Shown: one piece after another, positions 45,313-58,021 of the stretch
Position numbering within the stretch: position 1 is the first letter of the stretch
How the letters are laid out: each line of letters opens with the position of its first letter
Assembly (NCBI RefSeq): GCF_042477335.2
Contig: NC_091245.1
Coordinates: 113,556,501-113,620,500 of the forward strand
Source: Ovis canadensis
Lineage: Eukaryota > Chordata > Mammalia > Artiodactyla > Bovidae
Direction: 5' to 3'
DNA length: 64,000 nucleotides
Program-made: the position numbers and the translations under genes
Notes under the pieces: generated by a model
What the model was told of the DNA's origin: nothing
The model's database searches: none
What the model saw: only the letters and a program-made list of their open reading frames with translations

Positions 45313-45313
<1 letters not shown>

Positions 45314-45343
<30 letters not shown>
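45314..45343 (+). repeat. CA microsatellite (CA)15, unit 6
   Basis: Same count as unit 1. Confidence 0.97.
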
Positions 45344-45346
<3 letters not shown>

Positions 45347-46519
45347 CGCCCTCCAAACTGTCTATCCAGGATCCACTCCATCCCTCTCCCCACCCTGTCA
45401 CCGTCTTCCCCTAGGAACTCTGCGCGAGGGTGATCCTCCAGCACAGTCTCCTCTTGGCCCCGTCTCGGCTGGTCTATCCCCAAAGGGTTTCACGTCTGTT
45501 CAAGGACTGTGTCCTTCGGAGGGGAAGTGGACGGCAGACGAAAGGCACCAACGTGCGGCGAGGGCGGCACACTCGGGTGCGATGGCACAAAGGCGAGTGC
45601 CCTGTGGGAAAGGAGCCCCCGTGGCCCGACGTGTGCTTGCCGTCGCCAAAGGAGGTTTCCTCGAGGCCCCTGCCGGGGCTGTGGGCGTCAGAGTGCATGG
45701 GGGAGAGTATCGGAGGAAGGTGCTTGGGGCCATGGCTGGTGGGCGCCCCACGTGGATCAGGGACCCGGGCAGGGCGATCGCGAGCAGAGGGCGCGGCGGC
45801 GAGCAGGGAGCTGGGAGGCAGGCCCCGGGGTGCTTGGTCGGGGCGTCTGCATGGACGGCCGGCGGGAAGGGGCGGCGTGGGGCTCTCGGGGACCTGGCCG
45901 AAAGATCGGCAGGCCACTCGAGCAGGGCCTCTACAGAAGCATGGGCGCGGCGGCGAAGCCGTGCCAGGCACATGTGAGAGGCTGGGACGGATCTGCGGTA
46001 GGTAGGGGTGGGCGTGGGGGTTGGGCTGGGGCTGCGGAGCCAGAGGGAGGCCCGCACTGGTGAACGCCAGGGCAGGGCAGGCCAGGGCAGGACGTGTGAG
46101 GGATAGCCCGAGCTCCAGGGGGATGTTGGGTGGGGAGGTGGGGCCGAGCCTGGAGTCTGGCGGGAAAGGCAGAGGGCAGGCCGTGACAGTGACGGGGCTG
46201 TGGCGTGAGGAAGATGGCGGGTGAGCACTCCATTTGGGTCGGGTGGCGGGTGAGCGGGGGCGAGCCACACTGGTGCTCGGTGCCACAGGCTGCTCAGGCT
46301 CGGCGGCGGGCTGTGGCTCTGGGCGGAGGCTAGGACGCAGGCAAGCGAAGGACAGAAACGGAGCGCCAGCGCCAGCTGGGGGCCAGACCCGGTCCGAGAT
46401 GGGTGGGCCCACCGTACCGCCCCAGAGACCAAAGTCACCACCCATCGGGAGGGAGTGTCCAGTGTCGGGGGTGACACTGCTGGGGCCTCAGGGTGGGATG
46501 GGGCGGGGGTGGCTGGCAG

Positions 46520-48594
46520 CGCAGGTGGCTGTGATTTCATGAGGGCCAAGGAGAGCTCCCATGTGACCGGGCACAGTCAGCCCTCCAGGGCACACGCCCG
46601 CAGAGGGCAAACCTCGGGGAGGTCTGAGGGTCCGGACACCGCCACCGCCTCGGCAGCACCGCCTGCCAGGGCCCGTACACGGAGCAAACCCCAGCGCCCA
46701 GCCACACACGGCGGGCCCAAGAAGGGGTGGCATCGATGCAGCATGGCGCCATCACTCAGGCATCAGAAACACGTCAAGAATTGCCAGTTGTCACAAGCAA
46801 TGATGCAGCTGGAGACTCTTACACTCGGCGGAGAATGTCAGACCGCGTTGGACCGAGGCATGTGGAGCATGGAAAATAATACAAAACGAAGCTATTTGCC
46901 AGGAGAAACCGACTCACGCAGAAACCCACCTTAGGGTAACGCAAGCGGAAAGGCAGCGCTGGAGGGATGACTGGGGAGCTGCAACGCACAGATACGCAGG
47001 ACCCTGTCTAAAGGGAGAAGCGCCAAGGTTATCCAGTTCAACACAGGGAATCAGCGTCAGTGCCCTGGAGTAACCTCAAGTGGAAAAGAATCTGAAACCA
47101 TATATGACACTCGAGATCTGCACAAGCAAAACAGGATCACACTGCGGTCCACCGGAAACCAGCACAATATTGGGAATCCACTGTACTTCCGCAACAACCG
47201 TGACTACGACGTCGGAGTAAGCTTTCAAAAGAAAACTAACTCAGCAGGCAATGAAGTCAGCGGAAAACAGGTGAGCTATGCCAACCCCACCCTGGGTACA
47301 TATCCACGAAAGGCGCAGCTCTTCATTCGGAAAGACACATGCAACCCCCACAGTCACAGCAGCACCGTTTGCCATAGCCGAGACGTGGAGAAAACCCTAG
47401 TGCCCATCCCCAAAGGCTCAGCCACCAAGATGCAGTATCAGAGAAAGGGAGAGAATGGGATGTCACCGAGCCGTCCACAAGAGGCAGATAGTGTCACTGG
47501 CAGCAACGGCGGCTGGAGCTGCAGAATATTACCCTTGGTGAGGGAAGTCAAACAGACAAGGTCACGGATGGGTGGACTCTAAAGTGTTGTACAAATGAAT
47601 CCCTGGGCCAACCAGCCACAGACTCTCAGACACAGGAAAGCCGCTTGGGGCTTCCCAAGGGCGCAGTCAGGGACCGAGGGATGAATGAGGAGCCGGGCTC
47701 AACGGATCAACCGTACCAGTACTGCGTAGGAAGGGGAGGAGGAACAAGGACACGCGGGATACCGCAGGGAATGAGATCCCATATGCTGTCATCACCCGCA
47801 ATGGAAACGAGCTGAACACATGAGCCCCCCCCCCCACCCACCCACAGACAGGACTGAACCCCAACGCTGTACAGCGGAAACGCACACCAGGTTGTAGATC
47901 AACTACGCTTCCAGGACAAGTGCTACTCCGTCGAAGTCAGTCAGTCGAGGATCAGTCCAGCAATAGGAAAAAGAAGAGCTTCCATTATGATCCAGGAAAG
48001 CCAACCCTGGGCACGCGTCGGGAAAAGACGACAAATACCCCTAATGGGGAGAGATGCAGGCATCCCCCAGGGTCACCGCAGCCCTCTGTGCCGGAGCCGA
48101 GACCCGCGGGAAACGCCCAAGTGCCCGTCGGCACGTGGCCGGCACAAGAAGGTGAGGGATATCTGTACCGTGGAATATGACGCAGCCCTCAAGAAGGAGC
48201 CGCCATCGCCATGGGCCGCAAGGTCAGACGGACCCACAGAAGGGTCCGCTCAGTGAAGTGAGTCGCTTGGATCGGGAGAAAGCTCTGTGGACTCTTAACG
48301 ACGAATACAGACGAATCTATGCGCAAAGGGGAAAGCGACCTGGAGACCCCGAAAACGTACATAGGGCTACCCAAGGGGAAAGGCAGGGAGGGACGAAGTT
48401 GAAGTCGGATCAAGAGATAGGAAAGACTGTGCTTACAGTAGAAGAGCAACAGAGCTTTCCTCTGTAGCAGGAGAAGTGTATCTGTATCTCGCCTTCACCT
48501 ACACTGGAAGACCACCTGGCAAAGAACAGGGGACTGAATCACTTTGCCGGGCACCTGAGACTCACCCAGGAATGTGAATCCGTTCTACTTGTGT
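46520..48594 (+). mobile_element. Three decayed LINE-1 3' ends, unit 6
   Basis: Equivalent block, 2 bp longer through eleven C in the tract within fragment B. Confidence 0.72.
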
Positions 48595-49486
48595 TCGAAG
48601 AAGCAGAAAAAGGAGCAGGCCGTGGCTTGAAGCGGGGGGTGGGGGGAGGCAGGCCAGTGGGACAGATGCAAAGGCAGGTTCCTTGGCAAGAGTGGGATTT
48701 GGAACGGCTCAGGGAGGAACGGGGCGTGGGGGGCGGGGTGTGTGGAGATGGGGGAGGCGGGGAGCTGGGGGTGGGATGGGTGCATGTGGGGGAGTAGGGG
48801 GACGGTGAGGCTGCAGGCTGAGGTGGGGGTGCTCTTGGGGCAGGGCTGATGCTGAGGTGAGGCGCGCAAGAGGGTTTCAGGGGGAAGGGGTGGTGTTTGA
48901 GGCGGTGAGGGCGTTGCTGTTGGAAACCTGTTTCTGCCGAGGCCAGGCCCGAGGGCGAGGGCCGGCAGCTGGTGGACTTCTTTGGAACTCGTCCTGCAAG
49001 ACGTGGTCCAGGGACCCTGCAGGCAAAAGGGAGGTATGCTTGCCAGATGTGGCAGCTCCCTTGCTCCTGGCTGTGCAAACGTAGTGTGATTGATTTCTCT
49101 CGGAGTGTGGGGAGAGTGAGGCAGGGAGCTTGGAGACGGACGTTGTGAAAGATGAAGTGTGGTGCGGGCGGCTGCCAGCGGTGGGGTATTCCTGCCAGTG
49201 CAGTCCCCGAGCCCTCGGCTGGGTCCGGGTGAGGACGCGAGCAAACACAAGAAAGGTGCCTGGACGCACGGGCGGCTGAGCCCGCAGGGTTTGGGGCCAC
49301 GAAGGCTTGGCAGCAGGGCCTTTTGTGGGTGAGGTGGGGAGGGGTCCTGGGCGTCTGTGTGGGAGAGGCAGCGGGCGGCAGGTAGCCAGCCAGCGTTTGC
49401 AGGAGCGCTGCCTCGAGCGCGTTTCAGCGGGCAGACCTAGTTGGGCTCTGGGGCCGCACCGTGGGACCAAAAGGGGACGCTGGGGC

Positions 49487-49557
49487 TGCATGGGGCGGGA
49501 ATCGAACCCGGGCCTCCCGCGTGGCAGGCGAGAATTCTACCACTGAACCACCCATGC
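49487..49557 (-). tRNA. tRNA-Gly-GCC: tRNA-Gly (GCC), unit 6, T-stem mismatch variant
   Basis: Base 49495 gives C65. Minus-strand TTTT at 49469-49472. Confidence 0.96.
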
Positions 49558-51045
49558 ACCGGTGGCCAGCGCCGCCCGTCGCTGCCCCTCAGGCGCTGGC
49601 CGCCACCCGCCCGCCGCTGCTCACTGCTCGCCCGTGGGCATCTCTCTGCCCCGTTGCAGCGGGAGACGACGGGCGGGCGACCTGTAAGACAGGATCCGGG
49701 CACGTGCAGGACCCCGGGGCGCGCCGCTCTCGGAGGGAGCCCGGCGCGACGGGACGCGGGCCCACGCGGCCCGTCCCGCGCCTTCTGCGCCGACCACGGC
49801 CGCCGCGACCCTGTCGGTGTCGCGTGAGGGCGCCGGGAGCCGACGCCGTCTGCCCGGCGCCGGGATCCCTGTCAGGTGCAGGCGCTGCGTGGTCGCTGCG
49901 GCCGCGCGCAGACGTGCCTCTCAGCGACCGCCGGGTCCCGACCCAAAGTCCCTCTGGCGGGCTGGCTTTCCGGCCGTGCCGGGGTGGGGCGTGCGAGAGC
50001 GGGCGGGGGAAGGGACGCCGGGCTCGGTCTGTGCGGGAAGCGCGAGCGCGGGAGGGCGACGCCTCCGAGCGCCTCCGCCACCGCCCCCTACCCGCCCTCC
50101 CCCCGCCATCCCATCCTTAGACCCGCGCTCAGGCCCAGGGACCCAAAGGCGTGTGAGCCTGGCTCCCGCGCTCTGGCCGACCGCGCTCCCGGGGTCCGGC
50201 TCTGACGGGGTGGTGGTGGTGAGCAGGGGCCCTTTGGCAGCGCGGCTCCTGGCTCGGGGACTGCGGGCTGAGAGGCAGGGAGCGCGCCAGGGCGGGCTTG
50301 GCTCCGGCCGGGGCAGCGGCTTCCCACGGGAACGGGCGCCGTGGCGCCGAGGTCGGGGGCGCGGGCGCCGGGGGGTGGGCTGGACGGGCACGCAGGGCTT
50401 CCGCTCCCTCCCCAGCGGAGCACCCTTCCCGGGACGGACTCGTGCAAGGAAGGCCGGTGTGCGCTGGCCAGCAGGAAGGCTGGATGGCACGCGTCCAGGG
50501 CGGGCGGCAGGCAGGTTGCGGCCCGGCCAAGAACGCACGGCGGAGAAGGGTCGAGGGCACGCGGCAGCCCCTTGGCGGGCAAGGCGGGGGCTCGGCCGCC
50601 TCGCTGTGGCTGGGGAGCGCAGGCGGGCCGGCGGGGCGGGCGCGGAGGACGGGGTGCCGGCCTGGCGGGAGAGCTGGCGGGGGCAGCCGTGGAAGCAAGG
50701 CTGCGAGGGCGAGTAGGCCGTTCCCCGGGCAGAAGTCGGAGCGCCGGCGAAGGGAGGAGGGCTTGCCACCCGCCGCGGGGCTGCGTGCTTCGGCGCGGCC
50801 GGGGGCGGGGCGCGGCGGGGCTGTGGGAGTGGAAGTGGGAGGGTGGGCGAGTGTGGGCCAGGGGGAGGCAGGGAGGCAGGAAAAGCAGCAGCTGCAGCTG
50901 CAGCCAGCTGGCGAGGAAAGATGCGCTGAGAAGGACTGAAGGTGCCTTCTGTGGGGGTGCAGGTGGCGGCGGGAGGGCGTGTGTGGAGAAAGGCAGTGGC
51001 GCGCGGAGGACGGGTGCGTTTGTCCGGCGGGCCAAAAGGCTGGCT

Positions 51046-51128
51046 TGTCAGGAGTGGGATTCGAACCCACGCCTCCAGGGGAGACTGCGACCTGAACGCA
51101 GCGCCTTAGACCGCTCGGCCATCCTGAC
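51046..51128 (-). tRNA. tRNA-Leu-CAG: tRNA-Leu (CAG), unit 7
   Basis: Body identical to the other copies. Minus-strand TTTT at 51034-51037. Confidence 0.98.
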
Positions 51129-51687
51129 GGCGGGCCTGGCTGGGCGCGTGGCCGCTCGCCTGGCTGGGACCCGACGCGGCGCGAGCACCGGCGCCCTTGG
51201 CGGGCCGTGGGCGGCGCCACGCCAGGCAGGCAGGCAGGCAGGCAGGCAGGCGGGCGGGCGTCCGGAGTGGGGGTCGACGGAGCCGGCGCGCGGCGGCCGG
51301 CCGAGGCGCCTGGCTCCGCCGCCGCTCGCGCCGCGGACCCAGAGGGCCCTGGGCGGGCCGGCCCCTCCCCACCCGCGCCTGTCCTGGCCCGACGCCGGCC
51401 GGCGCGCGCCCACCGTGTCGTCGCAGCCCCGCTTGCCTTCTCGCGCCCCCTTCTCCCGGCGGAACGCCCGCGTTGGAGGCAAGAGGCGGCGCGCTGGGGA
51501 GGGTCCAGTGCCCCGGGGGTCCGGGTCCCTGTCGGGGTGGCGGGCTGCCGCTGTGACCGAGGCGGTTGGTCTGGTGCGCGGTTGGGTCGGGACCCGTGGT
51601 GGCCGGCGGCCCGTGCTGGGCAAGGGGAGGCGTGGGCAGGCAGCCCGAGAGCCCGAGGGCGGCCGGGCGGCAGGACGGTCGCCGCCG

Positions 51688-51759
51688 TCCTCGTTAGTAT
51701 AGTGGTGAGTATCCCCGCCTGTCACGCGGGAGACCGGGGTTCGATTCCCCGACGGGGAG
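51688..51759 (+). tRNA. tRNA-Asp-GTC: tRNA-Asp (GTC), unit 7
   Basis: Body identical to the other copies. TTTTT at 51771-51775. Confidence 0.98.
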
Positions 51760-52500
51760 GCAACACACCCTTTTTGGTGGCCGCGGTCGCTCTCTGTCCT
51801 GCCGCCAGGCCCCCGAGGGCCCTTCGCCTCCTCCCGACGTCTTTGGGCGAGGCGCCAGGGCGCCGCCGACGGCGGTGCCCGGCCTAGCTCCCGGCGACCC
51901 CCTCTGCCCGTGCAGCGCTCCAGCCTGAGCCCTTTGTCGTCGACGGGCGCACGGTCGCCACGGCGGAGCGAGGGCCTCCTTGGCGACCCCACGGCCTTGC
52001 CCGACCATAGCCGGATCTGGCGGCCGGCCGGCCGCCCGCCCACGCGCCGACCCCCAGTGGCTGCCTGAGTGGGCTCGTAGGCTCGCGACGGCCCCGCCGC
52101 GTGCAGGCAGGTGGGTCCCGTGTCCCCTTGTCGTCGTGGGAAGTGGCCTCGCCCAGCGCCCGGTGGAGTAGCGCTTTGGCCAGCTGGGTGCTGGAAGCTG
52201 CGTGCCCCGCGTTGCCCGCCGGGGGTGAGGGCGGGGAGGCGTTGGCGGGCCGCGGCGGGGAGCGAAGGGCCGGAGGACCGCAAGGCCGCGGGGGCGCCGC
52301 CCTGGGGCGGTGCGGCCGGTGGATTCCCGGCGACCGCGTGGCGCTGGCGCGCTCGGGGCGCCGCGTGGCTGCTGGGAGCGCCGGCGGCGGCGGCGCAAGC
52401 CTCCGGCTGACGGGGCGTCGGGGCAGGGATGCGGAGGCGGCGGCGAGAGTATGCTGGGGCGAGCCCGGGGCCGGCGTCTGGCGGCCGCCCGGGCTGTGGA

Positions 52501-52572
52501 GCGTTGGTGGTATAGTGGTGAGCATAGCTGCCTTCCAAGCAGTTGACCCGGGTTCGATTCCCGGCCAACGCA
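52501..52572 (+). tRNA. tRNA-Gly-TCC: tRNA-Gly (TCC), unit 7
   Basis: Body identical to the other copies. TTTT at 52584-52587. Confidence 0.98.
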
Positions 52573-52850
52573 GCGGGCCGACCTTTTGCTGAGTTCCAGC
52601 ACTCTCCCGGCAGGGGCGTTCGGGGGACAGAGAGGTGGGAGCAGGGAGCCAGCCCGCTGGCCGGCGGCTTTTGGCGTGTGTGCGAGAAGCCGGCGGCGCG
52701 CGCAGTGTTTTGAGGGTGCTGAAAGCAAGACGGCACGGCAGGGCAGGCGGCTGCACTTGCAAAGGCCGGGTGTGGGCAGCAAGGTGGCACGGGCGGGTGG
52801 CATGGAGGCGCGGGGCTCACCAGGAGCAGGCGAGGCCTGAACCCTAACGC

Positions 52851-52922
52851 TCCCTGGTGGTCTAGTGGTTAGGATTCGGCGCTCTCACCGCCGCGGCCCG
52901 GATTCGATTCCCGGTCAGGGAA
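52851..52922 (+). tRNA. tRNA-Glu-CTC: tRNA-Glu (CTC), unit 7, B-box/T-stem variant
   Basis: Base 52902 is A (position 53), the same change as in units 2 and 8, with the same altered 5' flank. First TTTT at 52984-52987. Confidence 0.93.
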
Positions 52923-53774
52923 GCCTTTCTTCTTCCTCTCCGCCTGCCACCTGCCCACGTCCTCGCTGGACACCCTGCCACCCTTTTCTTAGCCTACGCT
53001 TGCTCAGCGCTGCGCCAGAGGCCCCCGGGACCCTGCCCGTCCAGCCCCAGCACGATTCAGGCCACCTCCGCCGTCCCGCGGGGCAAAGGTTTTGGCCGCA
53101 GTGGCAACCTCGCGCCGCTTCCACAACGACGCGCCTGAGGCCTCCCATCCACCAGCCCCCCCCCCCAACCCCACCCCCCGCCTCCCTCCCTCCTGAGGGG
53201 CTGCGGCTGCTGCCCCTGGTGGTGGCGGTGATGCTCCTGGGCTTGTGCTGGTTCTCCTGCTGTGGGTGGTGGTGAGGAGGTGGGCTTGGATAGGGCCGGC
53301 GGCGGTAGGGGTGGGGGTAGGGCTGGGGGTAGGGGCGTGGGCTGTGGCGGTCGCCAGCTGGGGGCCAGCAGCGGCAGGGGCGGTGGCCACAGCCGAAGGT
53401 GAGCGAGGGGGATCTGCCTCTGGGAGTGGGGGCCGTGGCCACGGACCGCCTGCCTTGTCGTGTCTCTCATGCCAGCCACCTCTCTGGGCGGCTTGGCCAG
53501 TGCGCGCCAGGTCCCGGGCTGGCTGTGACTCCCGTGTGCCGCTGGCGACTCCAAGAGGGTTCTGGTCTTGAGTGGGCTCTGGGAGGCGGACCACGGCGCC
53601 CGGGAGGCATGGGTAGCAGTTCAGTCGCCCGGGGGCAGCGATGCCTGCCAGGGAGGACAACCCGACCATCGTGCTGTTTCCCTTGCCTGACCACAGCTCT
53701 CAATCCTACTGGACTGAGGCAAGATTTACCCAGGCCTCCCTCCCCCACTCGTAACCAAAGGTGGGCACTCGGGT

Positions 53775-53775
<1 letters not shown>

Positions 53776-53807
<32 letters not shown>
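53776..53807 (+). repeat. CA microsatellite (CA)16, unit 7
   Basis: Same count as units 2 and 8. Confidence 0.97.
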
Positions 53808-53810
<3 letters not shown>

Positions 53811-54983
53811 CGCCCTCCAAACTGTCTATCCAGGATCCACTCCATCCCTCTCCCCACCCTGTCACCGTCTTCCCCTAGGAACTCTGCGCGAGGGTGATCC
53901 TCCAGCACAGTCTCCTCTTGGCCCCGTCTCGGCTGGTCTATCCCCAAAGGGTTTCACGTCTGTTCAAGGACTGTGTCCTTCGGAGGGGAAGTGGACGGCA
54001 GACGAAAGGCACCAACGTGCGGCGAGGGCGGCACACTCGGGTGCGATGGCACAAAGGCGAGTGCCCTGTGGGAAAGGAGTCCCCGTGGCCCGACGTGTGC
54101 TTGCCGTCGCCAAAGGAGGTTTCCTCGAGGCCCCTGCCGGGGCTGTGGGCGTCAGAGTGCATGGGGGAGAGTATCGGAGGAAGGTGCTTGGGGCCATGGC
54201 TGGTGGGCGCCCCACGTGGATCAGGGACCCGGGCAGGGCGATCGCGAGCAGAGGGCGCGGCGGCGAGCAGGGAGCTGGGAGGCAGGCCCCGGGGTGCTTG
54301 GTCGGGGCGTCTGCATGGACGGCCGGCGGGAAGGGGCGGCGTGGGGCTCTCGGGGACCTGGCCGAAAGATCGGCAGGCCACTCGAGCAGGGCCTCTACAG
54401 AAGCATGGGCGCGGCGGCGAAGCCGTGCCAGGCACATGTGAGAGGCTGGGACGGATCTGCGGTAGGTAGGGGTGGGCGTGGGGGTTGGGCTGGGGCTGCG
54501 GAGCCAGAGGGAGGCCCGCACTGGTGAACGCCAGGGCAGGGCAGGCCAGGGCAGGACGTGTGAGGGATAGCCCGAGCTCCAGGGGGATGTTGGGTGGGGA
54601 GGTGGGGCCGAGCCTGGAGTCTGGCGGGAAAGGCAGAGGGCAGGCCGTGACAGTGACGGGGCTGTGGCGTGAGGAAGATGGCGGGTGAGCACTCCATTTG
54701 GGTCGGGTGGCGGGTGAGCGGGGGCGAGCCACACTGGTGCTCGGTGCCACAGGCTGCTCAGGCTCGGCGGCGGGCTGTGGCTCTGGGCGGAGGCTAGGAC
54801 GCAGGCAAGCGAAGGACAGAAACGGAGCGCCAGCGCCAGCTGGGGGCCAGACCCGGTCCGAGATGGGTGGGCCCACCGTACCGCCCCAGAGACCAAAGTC
54901 ACCACCCATCGGGAGGGAGTGTCCAGTGTCGGGGGTGACACTGCTGGGGCCTCAGGGTGGGATGGGGCGGGGGTGGCTGGCAG

Positions 54984-57058
54984 CGCAGGTGGCTGTGATT
55001 TCATGAGGGCCAAGGAGAGCTCCCATGTGACCGGGCACAGTCAGCCCTCCAGGGCACACGCCCGCAGAGGGCAAACCTCGGGGAGGTCTGAGGGTCCGGA
55101 CACCGCCACCGCCTCGGCAGCACCGCCTGCCAGGGCCCGTACACGGAGCAAACCCCAGCGCCCAGCCACACACGGCGGGCCCAAGAAGGGGTGGCATCGA
55201 TGCAGCATGGCGCCATCACTCAGGCATCAGAAACACGTCAAGAATTGCCAGTTGTCACAAGCAATGATGCAGCTGGAGACTCTTACACTCGGCGGAGAAT
55301 GTCAGACCGCGTTGGACCGAGGCATGTGGAGCATGGAAAATAATACAAAACGAAGCTATTTGCCAGGAGAAACCGACTCACGCAGAAACCCACCTTAGGG
55401 TAACGCAAGCGGAAAGGCAGCGCTGGAGGGATGACTGGGGAGCTGCAACGCACAGATACGCAGGACCCTGTCTAAAGGGAGAAGCGCCAAGGTTATCCAG
55501 TTCAACACAGGGAATCAGCGTCAGTGCCCTGGAGTAACCTCAAGTGGAAAAGAATCTGAAACCATATATGACACTCGAGATCTGCACAAGCAAAACAGGA
55601 TCACACTGCGGTCCACCGGAAACCAGCACAATATTGGGAATCCACTGTACTTCCGCAACAACCGTGACTACGACGTCGGAGTAAGCTTTCAAAAGAAAAC
55701 TAACTCAGCAGGCAATGAAGTCAGCGGAAAACAGGTGAGCTATGCCAACCCCACCCTGGGTACATATCCACGAAAGGCGCAGCTCTTCATTCGGAAAGAC
55801 ACATGCAACCCCCACAGTCACAGCAGCACCGTTTGCCATAGCCGAGACGTGGAGAAAACCCTAGTGCCCATCCCCAAAGGCTCAGCCACCAAGATGCAGT
55901 ATCAGAGAAAGGGAGAGAATGGGATGTCACCGAGCCGTCCACAAGAGGCAGATAGTGTCACTGGCAGCAACGGCGGCTGGAGCTGCAGAATATTACCCTT
56001 GGTGAGGGAAGTCAAACAGACAAGGTCACGGATGGGTGGACTCTAAAGTGTTGTACAAATGAATCCCTGGGCCAACCAGCCACAGACTCTCAGACACAGG
56101 AAAGCCGCTTGGGGCTTCCCAAGGGCGCAGTCAGGGACCGAGGGATGAATGAGGAGCCGGGCTCAACGGATCAACCGTACCAGTACTGCGTAGGAAGGGG
56201 AGGAGGAACAAGGACACGCGGGATACCGCAGGGAATGAGATCCCATATGCTGTCATCACCCGCAATGGAAACGAGCTGAACACATGAGCCCCCCCCCCCA
56301 CCCACCCACAGACAGGACTGAACCCCAACGCTGTACAGCGGAAACGCACACCAGGTTGTAGATCAACTACGCTTCCAGGACAAGTGCTACTCCGTCGAAG
56401 TCAGTCAGTCGAGGATCAGTCCAGCAATAGGAAAAAGAAGAGCTTCCATTATGATCCAGGAAAGCCAACCCTGGGCACGCGTCGGGAAAAGACGACAAAT
56501 ACCCCTAATGGGGAGAGATGCAGGCATCCCCCAGGGTCACCGCAGCCCTCTGTGCCGGAGCCGAGACCCGCGGGAAACGCCCAAGTGCCCGTCGGCACGT
56601 GGCCGGCACAAGAAGGTGAGGGATATCTGTACCGTGGAATATGACGCAGCCCTCAAGAAGGAGCCGCCATCGCCATGGGCCGCAAGGTCAGACGGACCCA
56701 CAGAAGGGTCCGCTCAGTGAAGTGAGTCGCTTGGATCGGGAGAAAGCTCTGTGGACTCTTAACGACGAATACAGACGAATCTATGCGCAAAGGGGAAAGC
56801 GACCTGGAGACCCCGAAAACGTACATAGGGCTACCCAAGGGGAAAGGCAGGGAGGGACGAAGTTGAAGTCGGATCAAGAGATAGGAAAGACTGTGCTTAC
56901 AGTAGAAGAGCAACAGAGCTTTCCTCTGTAGCAGGAGAAGTGTATCTGTATCTCGCCTTCACCTACACTGGAAGACCACCTGGCAAAGAACAGGGGACTG
57001 AATCACTTTGCCGGGCACCTGAGACTCACCCAGGAATGTGAATCCGTTCTACTTGTGT
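54984..57058 (+). mobile_element. Three decayed LINE-1 3' ends, unit 7
   Basis: Equivalent block with the same eleven-C tract and GATGAATGAGG state as unit 6. Confidence 0.72.
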
Positions 57059-57950
57059 TCGAAGAAGCAGAAAAAGGAGCAGGCCGTGGCTTGAAGCGGG
57101 GGGTGGGGGGAGGCAGGCCAGTGGGACAGATGCAAAGGCAGGTTCCTTGGCAAGAGTGGGATTTGGAACGGCTCAGGGAGGAACGGGGCGTGGGGGGCGG
57201 GGTGTGTGGAGATGGGGGAGGCGGGGAGCTGGGGGTGGGATGGGTGCATGTGGGGGAGTAGGGGGACGGTGAGGCTGCAGGCTGAGGTGGGGGTGCTCTT
57301 GGGGCAGGGCTGATGCTGAGGTGAGGCGCGCAAGAGGGTTTCAGGGGGAAGGGGTGGTGTTTGAGGCGGTGAGGGCGTTGCTGTTGGAAACCTGTTTCTG
57401 CCGAGGCCAGGCCCGAGGGCGAGGGCCGGCAGCTGGTGGACTTCTTTGGAACTCGTCCTGCAAGACGTGGTCCAGGGACCCTGCAGGCAAAAGGGAGGTA
57501 TGCTTGCCAGATGTGGCAGCTCCCTTGCTCCTGGCTGTGCAAACGTAGTGTGATTGATTTCTCTCGGAGTGTGGGGAGAGTGAGGCAGGGAGCTTGGAGA
57601 CGGACGTTGTGAAAGATGAAGTGTGGTGCGGGCGGCTGCCAGCGGTGGGGTATTCCTGCCAGTGCAGTCCCCGAGCCCTCGGCTGGGTCCGGGTGAGGAC
57701 GCGAGCAAACACAAGAAAGGTGCCTGGACGCACGGGCGGCTGAGCCCGCAGGGTTTGGGGCCACGAAGGCTTGGCAGCAGGGCCTTTTGTGGGTGAGGTG
57801 GGGAGGGGTCCTGGGCGTCTGTGTGGGAGAGGCAGCGGGCGGCAGGTAGCCAGCCAGCGTTTGCAGGAGCGCTGCCTCGAGCGCGTTTCAGCGGGCAGAC
57901 CTAGTTGGGCTCTGGGGCCGCACCGTGGGACCAAAAGGGGACGCTGGGGC

Positions 57951-58021
57951 TGCATGGGGCGGGAATCGAACCCGGGCCTCCCGCGTGGCAGGCGAGAATT
58001 CTACCACTGAACCACCCATGC
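57951..58021 (-). tRNA. tRNA-Gly-GCC: tRNA-Gly (GCC), unit 7, T-stem mismatch variant
   Basis: Base 57959 gives C65. Minus-strand TTTT at 57933-57936. This is the last Gly-GCC copy in the window. Confidence 0.96.

Larger units (their letters stand above)
42336..50793 (+). repeat. Tandem tRNA-array unit 6 (8,458 bp)
   Basis: This is the shortest complete unit because it has six rather than seven AGGC repeats (-4 bp) and (CA)15. Part of its left side (offsets 1410-1561) matches units 2, 7 and 8, offsets 2173-2712 match units 3-5, and the L1 block and beyond match unit 7. Confidence 0.97.
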